A DNA stretch of 64,000 nucleotides. It comes from Williamsia faeni. GTDB taxonomy: Bacteria > Actinomycetota > Actinomycetes > Mycobacteriales > Mycobacteriaceae. The stretch spans positions 341,099 to 405,098 of the forward strand of contig QJJF01000001.1 in the NCBI GenBank assembly GCA_003202005.1. The letters run 5' to 3'. Shown piece by piece: positions 45,808-54,992 of this stretch; the first letter of the stretch is position 1; each line of letters begins with the position of its first letter. The notes beneath the pieces are model-generated. The model was not told the origin of the DNA, made no database searches, and saw only the letters and a list, made by a program, of their open reading frames with translations. The position numbers and the translations under genes were made by a program.

Positions 45808-46262
45808 AAAAGAACCCGGACAACCATCTCCGAGACCAGGGCCGGCTTGGTGCCGCCCTCGATCGCCAGACTGTGGCCGAAGACAAGCTGAACGGCGCCG
45901 TCGGGCAACTCGGTCGCCTCGGCGAGTGTGGTGGTCAGCTGGACCTTCGATCCGACCAGCACCGGCGACGGGAAACGAACCTTGTTGCTGCCGTAGTTCA
46001 GCGCCATCTTCACGTTCTCGAAGCCGTAGATCTGGGCGCCGAGCATCGGGAGGAGCGACAACGACAGGAAGCCGTGTGCGATCGTCCCACCGAAGGGGCT
46101 CGACTTGGCACGCTCGACATCGACGTGGATCCATTGGTGGTCACCGGTGGCATCGGCGAACAGATTGACCCGCTCCTGCGTGACCTCCAGCCAGTCGCTC
46201 TTACCGAGTTCAGAACCCACCGCCGCCAGGGCTTCAGCGGCCGATGTGAATACGCGCGTCAT
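45804..46262 (-). CDS. MaoC-like (R)-hydratase
   Basis: A 152-aa single-hotdog MaoC-family hydratase. The hydratase-2 motif ADATGDHQWIHVDVERAKSSPFGGTIAHGFLSLSLLP includes the catalytic Asp and His. Members hydrate 2-enoyl-CoA to (R)-3-hydroxyacyl-CoA. ATG 46262 (MTRVFTSAAEAL) overlaps the esterase stop by ATGA and its own stop overlaps the lipoprotein TTG. The pairing with an esterase suggests ester or lipid breakdown. Confidence 0.9.
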   Translation of the reverse strand: MTRVFTSAAEALAAVGSELGKSDWLEVTQERVNLFADATGDHQWIHVDVERAKSSPFGGTIAHGFLSLSLLPMLGAQIYGFENVKMALNYGSNKVRFPSPVLVGSKVQLTTTLAEATELPDGAVQLVFGHSLAIEGGTKPALVSEMVVRVLF

Positions 46263-47821
46263 ATTTTCTCCAATGTCTCCGTGGCCGGTTCGAGTCCCGA
46301 AATCGCGGCCACATAATCGCCGAATCCCGCCCACGCCTCGCGACGGGCGCGATAGGGGTCGATTTCCACATAGGAGTGTTTGTCGAAGATCCTGGTGGCG
46401 CGGACCTTCGGAGTGTATCGCGGCCAGGATTCCAGCGGCTCGCCGGTTTTGGCGAACGCCAGCCACTGATCCTGGACCTCGGACGTGACCTCCAGCGCTT
46501 TGCGCCGATCGCTCCCCCGGGCGAGCAATCGGCCGGCTTTACCCCGGTAGATTCCGAAGACGGCGAACAATTCCGTCGCGTGCGTGGCGCCCAGCCCCAG
46601 CCACTTCAGCAGTCGGGGGGCGTAGTCGTACCGGTAGGCGTAGGTGGGTGCGTGCTGCGAATGGCCTTCGGTTGCGGCGATCGTGCCGACCCAGAAGATG
46701 TAGTCCCCGCCGAACTTCACCATCGACCTCGGCTTCGGGAACCCGCCATATGCGCCGACAATGCGGTCCTGCGCATCGGGATCGGTGGCGGCGAACATCG
46801 CGGTGATCGACTCCTCCGTCGACAACATGCCCTGAGGCAATCGTTTGAACAGTGTTCCCTCGTTGCGGTTTGTGCCGATGATCATCGGAACCCGATGTGC
46901 CGTCCCGTCCGCGAACGCGTCCAGCGGCGACTCCGGCAGATAGTCGCCGTCGACGACCGGACCAAAGGGCAGGAGTCCAGGGGTGTCCTCGGTGACCCAG
47001 CGGGCCAGCCGGTGTCCGGCCCGGCCGATCTCGGCGAGCGAGGCGTTGACCAGCGCTTCGGCCGGATCGTCCACACCCATGTCGGCACATAGGAGTTCGG
47101 TGAGCTTGCCCGCCCACTTCCGGGCAAAATGCTGGTGCAGCGTGAGGATCGGCGCCGAGCTCTCGGCGATCGCACGGTGGAACAGACCCGCGGCCGCGGG
47201 CGTGGCCATCAGCGTCGTCACGGCATTTCCGCCGGCACTCTCGCCGAAGAGGGTGACGTTGCCGGGGTCTCCGCCGAACTCGGCGATGTTGTCCTGCACC
47301 CACTGCAATGCCGCAACCTGGTCACGCAGTCCGAGGTTGGATTCGAACGGCCGCTCGGGTGTGGACAATGCGGTGAAATCGCCGTACCCCAGGGGGCCGA
47401 GGCGGTAGTTCATCGACACGAAGATCACATCCCCGCGCCGGACGAGATCGTGACCGTAGTAGAGCGGTGTGGCCGTCGAGCCGAGGATGTAGGCGCCGCC
47501 GTGGATGAACACCATCACCGGGCGGGGCTCGGTCGACGCCTTCGCCGGCGCCACCACGTTCAGGATCAGCGAATCCTCACTGACCGGCTGCTTCTTGCCA
47601 CGTTCGGCGATCGCGTACCTGGGGTGCTGCGGCGATGCGTTCCCGAAACTGTTCGCCTCCAGCACCCCGGTCCATGGAATGGCGGGCTGCGGGGCGCGCA
47701 ACCTGAGGTCGCCCACCGGCGGTGCGGCAAAAGGGATGCCCCGCCAGCGGATGATGTCGCCGTCGCGAACGCCGGCGACAACACCGTCGGACAGTGTCAC
47801 TCGTGTGCTTGCTATGCCCAT
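46259..47821 (-). CDS. Type B carboxylesterase/lipase
   Basis: A 520-aa carboxylesterase of the cholinesterase-like fold: IRWRGIPFAAPPVGDLRLRAP near the start, oxyanion hole VFIHGGAYILGS, nucleophile in VTLFGESAGGNAV, acid in IIGTNRNEGTLF and His in GATHATELFAVFG. No signal peptide is visible from ATG 47821 (MGIASTRVTLS), so it is probably cytosolic. First of three genes linked by 4-nt overlaps. It is divergent from the hydrolase at 47913 with 91 bp between. Confidence 0.92.
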   Translation of the reverse strand: MGIASTRVTLSDGVVAGVRDGDIIRWRGIPFAAPPVGDLRLRAPQPAIPWTGVLEANSFGNASPQHPRYAIAERGKKQPVSEDSLILNVVAPAKASTEPRPVMVFIHGGAYILGSTATPLYYGHDLVRRGDVIFVSMNYRLGPLGYGDFTALSTPERPFESNLGLRDQVAALQWVQDNIAEFGGDPGNVTLFGESAGGNAVTTLMATPAAAGLFHRAIAESSAPILTLHQHFARKWAGKLTELLCADMGVDDPAEALVNASLAEIGRAGHRLARWVTEDTPGLLPFGPVVDGDYLPESPLDAFADGTAHRVPMIIGTNRNEGTLFKRLPQGMLSTEESITAMFAATDPDAQDRIVGAYGGFPKPRSMVKFGGDYIFWVGTIAATEGHSQHAPTYAYRYDYAPRLLKWLGLGATHATELFAVFGIYRGKAGRLLARGSDRRKALEVTSEVQDQWLAFAKTGEPLESWPRYTPKVRATRIFDKHSYVEIDPYRARREAWAGFGDYVAAISGLEPATETLEKI

Positions 47822-47912
47822 GCACCCGACCCTAGCGAAAGTTAGCGGACGCTTGCCCGCCATCGGACGATTCACCGCGCCCGGCAGGCCACGATCTGGA
47901 ATCCTCGAGGCC

Positions 47913-48683
47913 ATGACCACCGACTTCAGTGGATACGTCGCGATCAGCCATCCCGTGCCCGGCACAAAGATCTGGCATCAGGTGGCCGGCGCGGGCACCC
48001 CGGTGGTCCTGCTTCACGGCGCGTTCTCGAGCGCCGCGGACTGGGGCGGTCAGTTCCAGCCGTTTGTCGACGCCGGTTTCCGGGTCTATGTCCCGGAGCG
48101 CCACGGACACGGGCACAGCGCAGACGTGACCGAGGAGTTCCACTACGAAACAATGGCCGACGAGACCATCGTCTATCTCGACGAGGTCGTCGGCGGCCGG
48201 GCCCACATCGTCGGATGGAGCGATGGTGCGGTCATCGCCTTCCTCGTCGCCCTCAAGCGACCGGACCTGGTCGACCGCATGGTCGTCCTGGGCCAGTATC
48301 TGAATTCGTCGGGCCGGGCGCCGGGCGGAATCCTCGACGACATCGGCGACATCGACTCCGACATCGTGCAGTTCCTCCGGGCCGACTACGCCTCGGCCTC
48401 ACCGGACGGAGACGACCACTTCCCGGTGGTATTCGAGAAGACCAACGCCATGGTCGCGAGCGAGCCCGAAATGGATCTCACCGATCTGACAGCCGTGACC
48501 GCGCCGACTCTGGTGATGCAGGGCGATCACGACGAAGTGCTCGTCGAGCACAGCCTGGCGATCGTCGATCATCTGCCGAACGGACGCTTGGCGGTGCTGC
48601 CCGGAACCCATCTCATCCCGATCGAGACACCCGCGGTGGTGAATCCGGTGATCATCAATTTCCTCGAGGGCGACCCCGCCTAA
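47913..48683 (+). CDS. Alpha/beta hydrolase
   Basis: A 256-aa alpha/beta hydrolase: VVLLHGAFSSAADW, nucleophile elbow VGWSDGA (Ser followed by Asp, a variant of GxSxG), acid region MQGDHDEV and His in LPGTHLIPIET. Related to lipases and ring-cleavage-product hydrolases, but substrate is not clear. ATG 47913 (MTTDFSGYVAI) is the natural start. Downstream is the second copy of the palindromic repeat, shared with the convergent rlmB gene. Confidence 0.83.
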   Translation: MTTDFSGYVAISHPVPGTKIWHQVAGAGTPVVLLHGAFSSAADWGGQFQPFVDAGFRVYVPERHGHGHSADVTEEFHYETMADETIVYLDEVVGGRAHIVGWSDGAVIAFLVALKRPDLVDRMVVLGQYLNSSGRAPGGILDDIGDIDSDIVQFLRADYASASPDGDDHFPVVFEKTNAMVASEPEMDLTDLTAVTAPTLVMQGDHDEVLVEHSLAIVDHLPNGRLAVLPGTHLIPIETPAVVNPVIINFLEGDPA

Positions 48684-48690
48684 CTCACCC

Positions 48691-48753
48691 GATGATGTGC
48701 CGTTTTGGCGGACCCCACCTGGGGTTTTGTTCGCCAAAAGGCCACACTATCGG
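48691..48753. repeat. Dispersed palindromic repeat, copy 2 (inverted)
   Basis: ATGTGCCGTTTTGGCG (48695-48710) and CGCCAAAAGGCCACAC (48732-48747) flank a 21-nt loop with CCCACCTGGGGTTTTGTT. Read on the other strand it matches copy 1 (3403-3465) through arms and loop. Like copy 1 it lies between convergent stop codons, here of the hydrolase and rlmB. Confidence 0.8.
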
Positions 48754-48767
48754 GGTTGGGGGGTGGG

Positions 48768-49733
48768 TCAGGAACGGCGCTGGCGAGCGAACTCGGCGAG
48801 CACGACACCGGCGGCGACCGAGGCGTTGAGGCTTTCGACGTCACCGGCCATCGGGATCGACAGGATCGAGTCACACGATTCACGGACCAGACGCGACAGG
48901 CCCTTGCCCTCGGATCCGACCACGATGACCGTGGGTCCGGAGCCGTCGTAGTTGTCGAGGGTCACGTCACCATCGGCGTCGAGACCAACCAGCTGGACGC
49001 CGGACTCGGCCCAATCCTTAAGTGTCCGAGTCAGATTCGTGGCCTGGGCGACGGGCAGACGCGCTGCCGCACCGGCACTGGTCCGCCATGCGACCGCGGT
49101 GACCGAAGCGCTGCGCCGGGCTGGGATCACCACACCGTGACCACCGAACGCGGCCACCGAGCGGATCACGGCACCCAGGTTGCGGGGATCGGTGATGTTG
49201 TCGAGGGCCACCAGCAGCGGCGGACGACCACTGTCGATCGCCAGCTGCATCAGGTCGCTGGGATGGGCGTAGCGGTACGGCGGCACCTGCAGGGCCACGC
49301 CCTGGTGCATGCCGTTGGCGCTCATCCGGTCGAGTTCGGGACGCTGCACCTCGAGGATCGAGATACCGGCGTTGGCGGCGAGCTGCACGGACTCGGTCAC
49401 CCGCTCATCGGCCTCACCTCCGAGAACCACATAGAGCGCGGTGGCCGGCACCTTGGCGCGCAAGCATTCGACGACGGGATTGCGGCCGAGTACGTATTCC
49501 GGACCATCGGTGGTCGGTTTACCGCGCTGCGGACGTCCGCCGGAGGGTCCACCTGAACTCTTGGCCGCGGCCTTGGCACGCTTGTGCGCCGCGTGGTACG
49601 TACGTTCCGTTGCTTTCGGGGTCGCACCCCGGGCCTCGAGTCCGCGACGGCGTTGTCCGCCCGAACCCACGGTCTGGCCCTTCTTGGTGCTGCCCTTGCG
49701 AACTGCACCCTTACGTTTTGAATTGCCGGCCAT
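48768..49733 (-). CDS. rlmB: SpoU/TrmH-family 23S rRNA 2'-O-methyltransferase, RlmB-like
   Basis: A 321-aa SPOUT methyltransferase. The first ~75 residues are Lys/Arg/Gly-rich and disordered ([19 protein letters not shown]). Then [15 protein letters not shown] starts the substrate-binding domain, and SPOUT motifs follow: [22 protein letters not shown] (motif 1), [12 protein letters not shown] (motif 2) and [20 protein letters not shown] (motif 3). It methylates G in 23S rRNA in E. coli; the exact site here is assumed. It lies 64 bp after cysS in the conserved carD-ispD-ispF-cysS-rlmB string. Confidence 0.92.
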   Translation of the reverse strand: MAGNSKRKGAVRKGSTKKGQTVGSGGQRRRGLEARGATPKATERTYHAAHKRAKAAAKSSGGPSGGRPQRGKPTTDGPEYVLGRNPVVECLRAKVPATALYVVLGGEADERVTESVQLAANAGISILEVQRPELDRMSANGMHQGVALQVPPYRYAHPSDLMQLAIDSGRPPLLVALDNITDPRNLGAVIRSVAAFGGHGVVIPARRSASVTAVAWRTSAGAAARLPVAQATNLTRTLKDWAESGVQLVGLDADGDVTLDNYDGSGPTVIVVGSEGKGLSRLVRESCDSILSIPMAGDVESLNASVAAGVVLAEFARQRRS

Positions 49734-49797
49734 CAGGCCACCCACCTTACGCGAAATGCGCTGTAATCTTCGATCGCCGGGACACCCGGCATCGCGT

Positions 49798-51210
49798 TCA
49801 TCGGTCCGTCTCTACGGTTTCTTTTGGTTCGGACATCGACCACTGCGGGCCGTCCGGAGTATCTGTGACTTCAATCCCGGCGCGTGCCAACCGATCACGA
49901 ACCTCGTCTGCGGTGGCCCAGTCCTTCTCGGCCCGTGCGGTGGTCCGGCGCTGCAACTCGGCCCGAACCAGTACGTCGAGCGCGGCGGTGGTGTCGGAAT
50001 CGGAAGCGGAATCCGCCCAGTTCTCGGCCAGCGGATCGACGCCGAGCACACCCATCATCGCGCGGACCGTGGCGGCCGCGGCGACTGCCGCCTGGTGATC
50101 GCCCGACTCCAGCGCCGTGTTGCCGATCCGCACCGCACCATGGATCTCGGCGAGTGCGGCCGGGACGCCCAGGTCGTCGTCGAGGGCGGCGGCGAACTCA
50201 GCTGTGATCTCGCCGACCGGAACGGCTCCGGCACGCGAAACCGTCCGCTGCACAAAGGATTCCAACCGTCGATAGCCTTCGGCGGCATCCTTGAGAGCAC
50301 CTTCGGTGTACTCGAGCATCGATCGGTAATGGGCGCTGCCCAGGTAGTAACGGAGCTCCACGGCCCGGACCCGCTGCAGCATCGCCGGGATCGCGACGAC
50401 ATTGCCGAGCGACTTCGACATCTTCTCGCCGCCCATGGTGACCCAGCCGTTGTGCATCCAGTACCGGGCGAACGGGTCGCCGGCGCCGTGGCTCTGCGCC
50501 TGCTCGTTTTCGTGGTGGGGGAAGATCAAATCCATTCCGCCGCAATGGATATCGAACTCGGGACCGAGGAGCGAGGTGACCATGGCCGAGCATTCCAGAT
50601 GCCAGCCGGGACGACCGCGGCCCCACGGGGTCGGCCAGGACGGTTCACCGGGTTTGGCGCTCTTCCACAGGGTGAAGTCGCGGGGGTCGCGTTTGCCGGT
50701 CCCGGCGCTCTCACCCTGATGGACGTCGTCGAGGCGATGTCCCGACAACGATCCGTAGTCGGGCAGGCTCTGGACGTCGAAGTACACGTTGCCGTCGGCG
50801 GCATAGGCGTGGCCACGTTCGACCAGACGCTCCATGTACTCCACCATCTGAGTGATGAACCCGGTGGCGCGCGGCTCGGCCGACGGCGGCAGCACCCCGA
50901 GCTGGTCGTATGCCTTGGTGAACGCACGTTCGTGGGTGGCTGCCCATTCCCACCAGGGGCGGCCGGCATCGGCCGCCTTGCGCAAGATCTTGTCTTCGAT
51001 GTCGGTCACATTCCGCACAAACGCCACATCGAGGCCCTTGTGCGTCAGCCAGCGACGGAGAATGTCGAAGGCGATACCGCTGCGGACGTGCCCGATGTGC
51101 GGAATTCCCTGGACGGTGGCGCCACACAGGTACACCGAGGCATGTCCGGGTCGGATCGGCGTGAAATCACGCAGCTCTCGGGCGGCGGTGTCGTAAAGGC
51201 GCAGGGTCAC
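49798..51210 (-). CDS. cysS: Cysteinyl-tRNA synthetase
   Basis: A 470-aa class I synthetase. N-terminal [16 protein letters not shown] is standard; [20 protein letters not shown] has the first zinc Cys and [13 protein letters not shown] and PHHENEQAQ supply the other zinc ligands, and [11 protein letters not shown] is the KMSKS loop. A helical anticodon domain ends the protein. GTG 51210 is preferred over TTG 51219 because it gives the normal N-terminus. ispF ends 11 bp upstream. It charges tRNA-Cys; MshC, its mycothiol paralogue, would have a different loop pattern, so I call this the true synthetase. Confidence 0.95.
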   Translation of the reverse strand: MTLRLYDTAARELRDFTPIRPGHASVYLCGATVQGIPHIGHVRSGIAFDILRRWLTHKGLDVAFVRNVTDIEDKILRKAADAGRPWWEWAATHERAFTKAYDQLGVLPPSAEPRATGFITQMVEYMERLVERGHAYAADGNVYFDVQSLPDYGSLSGHRLDDVHQGESAGTGKRDPRDFTLWKSAKPGEPSWPTPWGRGRPGWHLECSAMVTSLLGPEFDIHCGGMDLIFPHHENEQAQSHGAGDPFARYWMHNGWVTMGGEKMSKSLGNVVAIPAMLQRVRAVELRYYLGSAHYRSMLEYTEGALKDAAEGYRRLESFVQRTVSRAGAVPVGEITAEFAAALDDDLGVPAALAEIHGAVRIGNTALESGDHQAAVAAAATVRAMMGVLGVDPLAENWADSASDSDTTAALDVLVRAELQRRTTARAEKDWATADEVRDRLARAGIEVTDTPDGPQWSMSEPKETVETDR

Positions 51211-51221
51211 GATCGGCAATC

Positions 51222-51686
51222 TTACTGGTCAAGTAACAGTGCAGTGGCCACGGCAGCAATGCCCTCGCCCCGTCCGGTCAATCCGAGACCGTCGGTGGTG
51301 GTGGCGGAGACCGAGACCGGCCCTCCGAGAAGGGCACTGAGGACCACCTGCGCTTCGGTACGGCGAGGGCCGATCTTGGGCCGGTTGCCGATCACCTGAA
51401 CTGCGGCGTTGCCGATGACAAATCCTTGTGCTTCGTACAGTTCGCGCACGTGCGCGAGCATCCGGGCACCGCTGACGCCCTCCCATTGTGGTTGCCCGGT
51501 ACCGAACACCGACCCGAGATCACCGAGGCCCGCTGCCGACAGGAGCGCGTCACAGAGCGCGTGAACGGCCACATCGCCGTCCGAGTGCCCGGCGCAGCCG
51601 TCGGCGTCGGCAAAGAGCAGTCCGGCCATCCAGCACGGCCGGCCGATCTCGATGGGATGAACGTCGGTGCCGATACCCACCCTCAT
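51222..51686 (-). CDS. ispF: 2-C-methyl-D-erythritol 2,4-cyclodiphosphate synthase
   Basis: A 154-aa MEP-pathway enzyme forming the cyclodiphosphate from CDP-ME-2-phosphate. Metal ligands occur in VGIGTDVHP (Asp8, His10) and [10 protein letters not shown]; the signature [11 protein letters not shown] and the C-terminal [19 protein letters not shown] complete the fold. ATG 51686 overlaps the ispD stop (ATGA), so both enzymes are coupled. Fits the trimeric family length. Confidence 0.96.
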   Translation of the reverse strand: MRVGIGTDVHPIEIGRPCWMAGLLFADADGCAGHSDGDVAVHALCDALLSAAGLGDLGSVFGTGQPQWEGVSGARMLAHVRELYEAQGFVIGNAAVQVIGNRPKIGPRRTEAQVVLSALLGGPVSVSATTTDGLGLTGRGEGIAAVATALLLDQ

Positions 51687-52351
51687 GCGTGAGCCCGATC
51701 CGTGAGCAGCCACGTGGCCAAGTTGAGATCCCACGCTGTGGTGATCTTGAAGGCCATCGGGTCGCCTGGAATCGTCTGCACATCGATCCCCTGGGATTCG
51801 ATGAGACCGGCGTCGTCCGTGAAATCGGTGGCGGCGGCAGCATAGGCGGCTTTGAGCACGGAGTAGTCGAATCCTTGCGGGGTCTGCACCGCACGTAGCG
51901 GCGCGCGATCGACGGTTCCGGTGACGATGCCGGTGGGGTCGACGGATTTGATGGTGTCCACCACCGGAAGTGCGGGAACAACCGCGGACGCGCCCGATCG
52001 GACAGCGTCGACAACATCTGCGAACAACGTTGCAGGGGTGAGGCAGCGGGCGGCGTCGTGCACCAGCACCACCTCGGAGTCGGACGGCGCCGCCAGCAAG
52101 GCGGCCTTCACCGAATCCGAACGATTGGAACCACCGGCCACCACAGTGGACTCGGGGAACTCGGACCGGACCTGGTCAACCAGATCTACAGGTACCGAGA
52201 TGACGACACGGTCGACGACCCCGCTGGACAGAACACCCTGCACACAGTGGTGCAACATGCTCTGACCTGCGAGGTCGACAAACGCTTTTGGTAAACCCAT
52301 GCCGAGTCGCTCTCCACGACCTGCAGCCGGGATCAATGCGACCGTAGACAC
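51683..52351 (-). CDS. ispD: 2-C-methyl-D-erythritol 4-phosphate cytidylyltransferase
   Basis: A 222-aa nucleotidyltransferase, third step of the MEP isoprenoid pathway. Nucleotide-binding [30 protein letters not shown] and the C-terminal [13 protein letters not shown] are signature segments. GTG 52351 (VSTVALIP) lies 19 bp after carD; upstream frame to 52462 overlaps carD and is excluded. Overlaps ispF by 4 nt. Co-occurrence with carD upstream is conserved across actinomycetes. Confidence 0.95.
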   Translation of the reverse strand: MSTVALIPAAGRGERLGMGLPKAFVDLAGQSMLHHCVQGVLSSGVVDRVVISVPVDLVDQVRSEFPESTVVAGGSNRSDSVKAALLAAPSDSEVVLVHDAARCLTPATLFADVVDAVRSGASAVVPALPVVDTIKSVDPTGIVTGTVDRAPLRAVQTPQGFDYSVLKAAYAAAATDFTDDAGLIESQGIDVQTIPGDPMAFKITTAWDLNLATWLLTDRAHA

Positions 52352-52370
52352 CAGAATCGAGCCGGCGTGC

Positions 52371-52859
52371 TCAGGAAGCTGCGGCGAGAACCTCGTCGAG
52401 AATGATCGAAGCCTTCTCGTCGTTGGTGTTCTGCGCCAGCGAGAGCTCGTCGACCAGGACACGGCGGGCGCGGGTCAGCATCCGCTTCTCGCCTGCGGAC
52501 AGACCGCGATCCTGCTCACGACGCCAGAGGTCGCGAACGATTTCGGCGACCTTGATGATGTCCCCGGAGATCAACTTCTCCTGGTTTGCCTTGAAGCGGC
52601 GAGCCCAGTTGGTGGGCTCTTCGGTGTGCGGCGCCCGGAGGACGTCGAAAACCTTGCCCAAACCCTCTTCCCCGACTACGTCGCGGACTCCTACATATTC
52701 GAGCTTTGTCGATGGAATCTGAACTGTCATGTCACCATCAGCCACCTTGAGAACGAGGTACTCTACTGCCTCGCCCTTGATGGTCCGGGTCACAATGTCT
52801 TCGACCAGTGCGGCACCGTGATGGGGGTAGACAACGGTGTCACCAACTTTGAAATTCAA
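52371..52859 (-). CDS. carD: RNA polymerase-binding transcription factor CarD
   Basis: A 162-aa protein that stabilises RNA polymerase open complexes at rRNA and many other promoters. The N-terminal Tudor-like RNAP-interaction domain starts [19 protein letters not shown]; the helical DNA-binding domain has Trp85 in NWARRFKAN, the residue that wedges the upstream fork. I set the start at TTG 52859: AAAGGGG lies 10 nt upstream, and this gives the 162-residue length and W85 numbering of M. tuberculosis CarD. Additional in-frame sequence upstream to 52919 has no homology. Confidence 0.96.
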   Translation of the reverse strand: MNFKVGDTVVYPHHGAALVEDIVTRTIKGEAVEYLVLKVADGDMTVQIPSTKLEYVGVRDVVGEEGLGKVFDVLRAPHTEEPTNWARRFKANQEKLISGDIIKVAEIVRDLWRREQDRGLSAGEKRMLTRARRVLVDELSLAQNTNDEKASIILDEVLAAAS

Positions 52860-53104
52860 TGTTCCATGCCCCTTTCGATTTCTCCAGTCTAGCACGGGGC
52901 ATTCCGCCTCATCAGCCAACGGCGCAGGTCAGCGGCATAGCGACCGGATCCGAAACCTTGACGGCAACTGAAATGTGTGCTGGCACAGCGCCCGAAGTCC
53001 GAAGGCCCGAGCACTCGAGGCCCCCCGCCACGGGCAGATTGTGGGCACCAGTTCAGACAACTGTCCACCAGATGGCATGCGGCCCGGACCGCCGCGACCA
53101 CCGG

Positions 53105-54022
53105 CTAGGCGGTCACCTCGCGCAGCAGGGTCACGGTCGTCAGGGCGAGCACGGTGTCGCCGGTACCGGCATCGACCAACTGGACATCCACAACACTGTG
53201 GTCACCGGCATCCCGGACGACCACTCCGCTCGCCCGCGCCGGACCGACCCGGACCTGCGAGAGGTAGTGGATCTGCATGTCACAGGCCACCATTCCCGGG
53301 CGCATGGCGCAGGCGGCCGACTCGGCGAGCACCGCCTGCGCACCGCCCAGGATGGTGCCTATCTGGTTGACGACAAACGGGGAAAGGTCGAGTTCGAGCA
53401 CGCCGGCGTCCGGATCGATCACGCGCATGGCGAGTCGGGAGTACACCGTCCCGTCGACAGGAGTCGGCTTACGCTCCTGGATCGTCCCCACCGTCTTCGC
53501 CGGCGAATACAGATCGGCGTCGACGGCCGCGGTCCGCGGGATGCGGGCGAACACCACCAGGGCCCGACCGGCCCGGGTCAGGCCGTGGGCTCCGGAGTCG
53601 ATGGCATCGGCCAGCGCCCGGAGGTCGGTCGCACCATTTCCGTCATAGACATCAACGGAGATGACCACCACCTTTTTGCCTGCCCGGATGAGCTTGGCGT
53701 CGGCGACAATCGGCCCGCGGGTGATCGGATCGGCGGCATACAGCGACAGATCCTGGGTTGCGGTCCAGTCGGGCGCCGCGGCGACCAGCGCCGGATCCGA
53801 GGCCACGATGTCGACCACCGTCATGAGAACCCCTGTCGCGGCCGCCCCACCGGAGTCCCGGAGTTTGTCGGTCAGCATCGCCGTCATCACCGAACGCTGC
53901 GGCGTCGGCTGAAATGACGTCAGCCCGAAGTCCGATGCAAACGACACGGGACCCGGCAGGACCATTCCCGGCCGACCGCCCACCTGAACAGGAGGTGCGG
54001 CGGAAATCAGATTCTCACTCAT
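53105..54022 (-). CDS. Hotdog-fold thioesterase-like protein
   Basis: A 305-aa protein that appears to hold two hotdog units: the first with LRDSGGAAATGVLMTVVDIVASDPAL and RAGKKVVVISVDVYDGNGAT, the second with VNQIGTILGGAQAVLAESAACAM and GMVACDMQIHYLSQVRVGPARASG, the latter close to PaaI-type acyl-CoA thioesterases. Substrate unknown. ATG 54022 (MSENLIS) is preferred. It sits between carD and lpqE, divergent from lpqE; 245 bp of sequence without a gene separate it from carD. Confidence 0.72.
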   Translation of the reverse strand: MSENLISAAPPVQVGGRPGMVLPGPVSFASDFGLTSFQPTPQRSVMTAMLTDKLRDSGGAAATGVLMTVVDIVASDPALVAAAPDWTATQDLSLYAADPITRGPIVADAKLIRAGKKVVVISVDVYDGNGATDLRALADAIDSGAHGLTRAGRALVVFARIPRTAAVDADLYSPAKTVGTIQERKPTPVDGTVYSRLAMRVIDPDAGVLELDLSPFVVNQIGTILGGAQAVLAESAACAMRPGMVACDMQIHYLSQVRVGPARASGVVVRDAGDHSVVDVQLVDAGTGDTVLALTTVTLLREVTA

Positions 54023-54070
54023 GAGAATCATCATGCCAGCTGGCCGGTGGATGCGAAACAGATTGTTTTC

Positions 54071-54100
54071 GCGACCCCATCGGGAATTCCCGAGGGTCGC
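54071..54100. promoter_or_regulatory. Inverted repeat with EcoRI-like core between the hotdog gene and lpqE
   Basis: GCGACCC (54071-54077) and GGGTCGC (54094-54100) enclose the gapless 14-bp palindrome TCGGGAATTCCCGA, with a 2-nt bulge (CA) on the left. It lies between divergent start codons. Confidence 0.5.
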
Positions 54101-54101
54101 C

Positions 54102-54118
54102 CACTACGCTGCGTAGTG
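54102..54118. promoter_or_regulatory. CACTACGC-T-GCGTAGTG palindrome upstream of lpqE
   Basis: A perfect 8-1-8 palindrome immediately next to the repeat at 54071-54100, 100-116 bp before the lpqE start. Candidate operator for lpqE or the divergent hotdog gene; ligand unknown. Confidence 0.5.
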
Positions 54119-54217
54119 CACGCATTGTGTGTCCGGTGTGCGCTGGTCGAGTACCTGCGCCGCCCGACGACACGGCGCGCGCGTCGTCGCATCAGGACCT
54201 ACCTCGGAGGAAAACCG

Positions 54218-54901
54218 GTGTCAGTGCAGAAAGAATCGGCCCAGCCCACGGGCTTCGGGCCGGCCCGGCCGAAGGCCTTTTCGTCGGCGCGGACCGTCCG
54301 GCGAAGTCGAGTCGCATCGACCCTCGCCGCCGCAGCCATCGCCTCAGGCCTGCTGATCGGCACCACCGCGTGCGGCGCCGGCCAGATCAGCCAGACCGCC
54401 AACCAGGCACCGGCCATCAACGGAACCGAGATCGACGCCGGAGCCCTGGCTCTGCGCAACGTGCAGATCATGTTCCCGAAGGACGGCAGCACCGAAGAGT
54501 TCGTCAACGGCGGGCCGCTCGAAATGGGGTTCGTGATCGCCAACACGTCGCCCGACACGGGCGACAAGCTCAAGAGCATCGCCTTCGCCGACGGCAAGGG
54601 CACCGTGACGATCGACGGTGACACCACGATCGGCCCCGCCCGGGCGCTACATGCGGGTGAGCCTTCCGGGTTGCTGAAAGTCGACGTCGAGCACACCCCG
54701 AATCCGGTCGAAGATCGAATCACCGTGACCGTGACGAATGCACCGAACAAGCTCACACCCGGCCTGACCGTCCCGATGGTCTTCTCGTTCGAGAACGCCG
54801 GCGAGACCACCGTCGATGTCCCGATCGACGCCGGCACAGTCCTGCCCCGTCAGGACAAGCCCCGCGGCGTCGACGCGGACCACGCCGAAGAGCAGCACTA
54901 G
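54218..54901 (+). CDS. lpqE: LpqE-like lipoprotein
   Basis: A 227-aa lipoprotein. The N-terminal tail is long (about 30 residues) before the hydrophobic segment STLAAAAIASGLLIGT and lipobox TTAC. The mature domain, with LALRNVQIMFPKDGS, LEMGFVIANTSPDTGD and VPMVFSFENAGETTVDVPID, is an Ig-like beta sandwich as in mycobacterial LpqE (Rv3584). No clear metal motif is seen. GTG 54218 has GGAGG 8 nt upstream. Position upstream of radA matches the mycobacterial order. Confidence 0.85.
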   Translation: MSVQKESAQPTGFGPARPKAFSSARTVRRSRVASTLAAAAIASGLLIGTTACGAGQISQTANQAPAINGTEIDAGALALRNVQIMFPKDGSTEEFVNGGPLEMGFVIANTSPDTGDKLKSIAFADGKGTVTIDGDTTIGPARALHAGEPSGLLKVDVEHTPNPVEDRITVTVTNAPNKLTPGLTVPMVFSFENAGETTVDVPIDAGTVLPRQDKPRGVDADHAEEQH

Positions 54902-54910
54902 TCGCCGGTG

Positions 54911-54936
54911 GGGGTTCTGGCCGACGCCGGAACCCC
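54911..54936 (+). terminator. Hairpin after lpqE
   Basis: GGGGTTC and GAACCCC (7 bp, plus an inner GG/CC pair) lie 10 bp past the lpqE stop in the 91-bp gap before radA. No T-run follows, so termination may be weak. Confidence 0.5.
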
Positions 54937-54992
54937 ATCCCTCGCGGCGCTGCCGGCACTTCGCTGTCAGACCCGCTGGCTAGAGTCACCCA

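Noticed and set aside
49441-51399. A 652-codon open frame on the + strand opposite rlmB and cysS
   Set aside because: It is the complement of two secure enzyme genes in GC-rich DNA; its product is Arg/Gly/His-rich with no domain.
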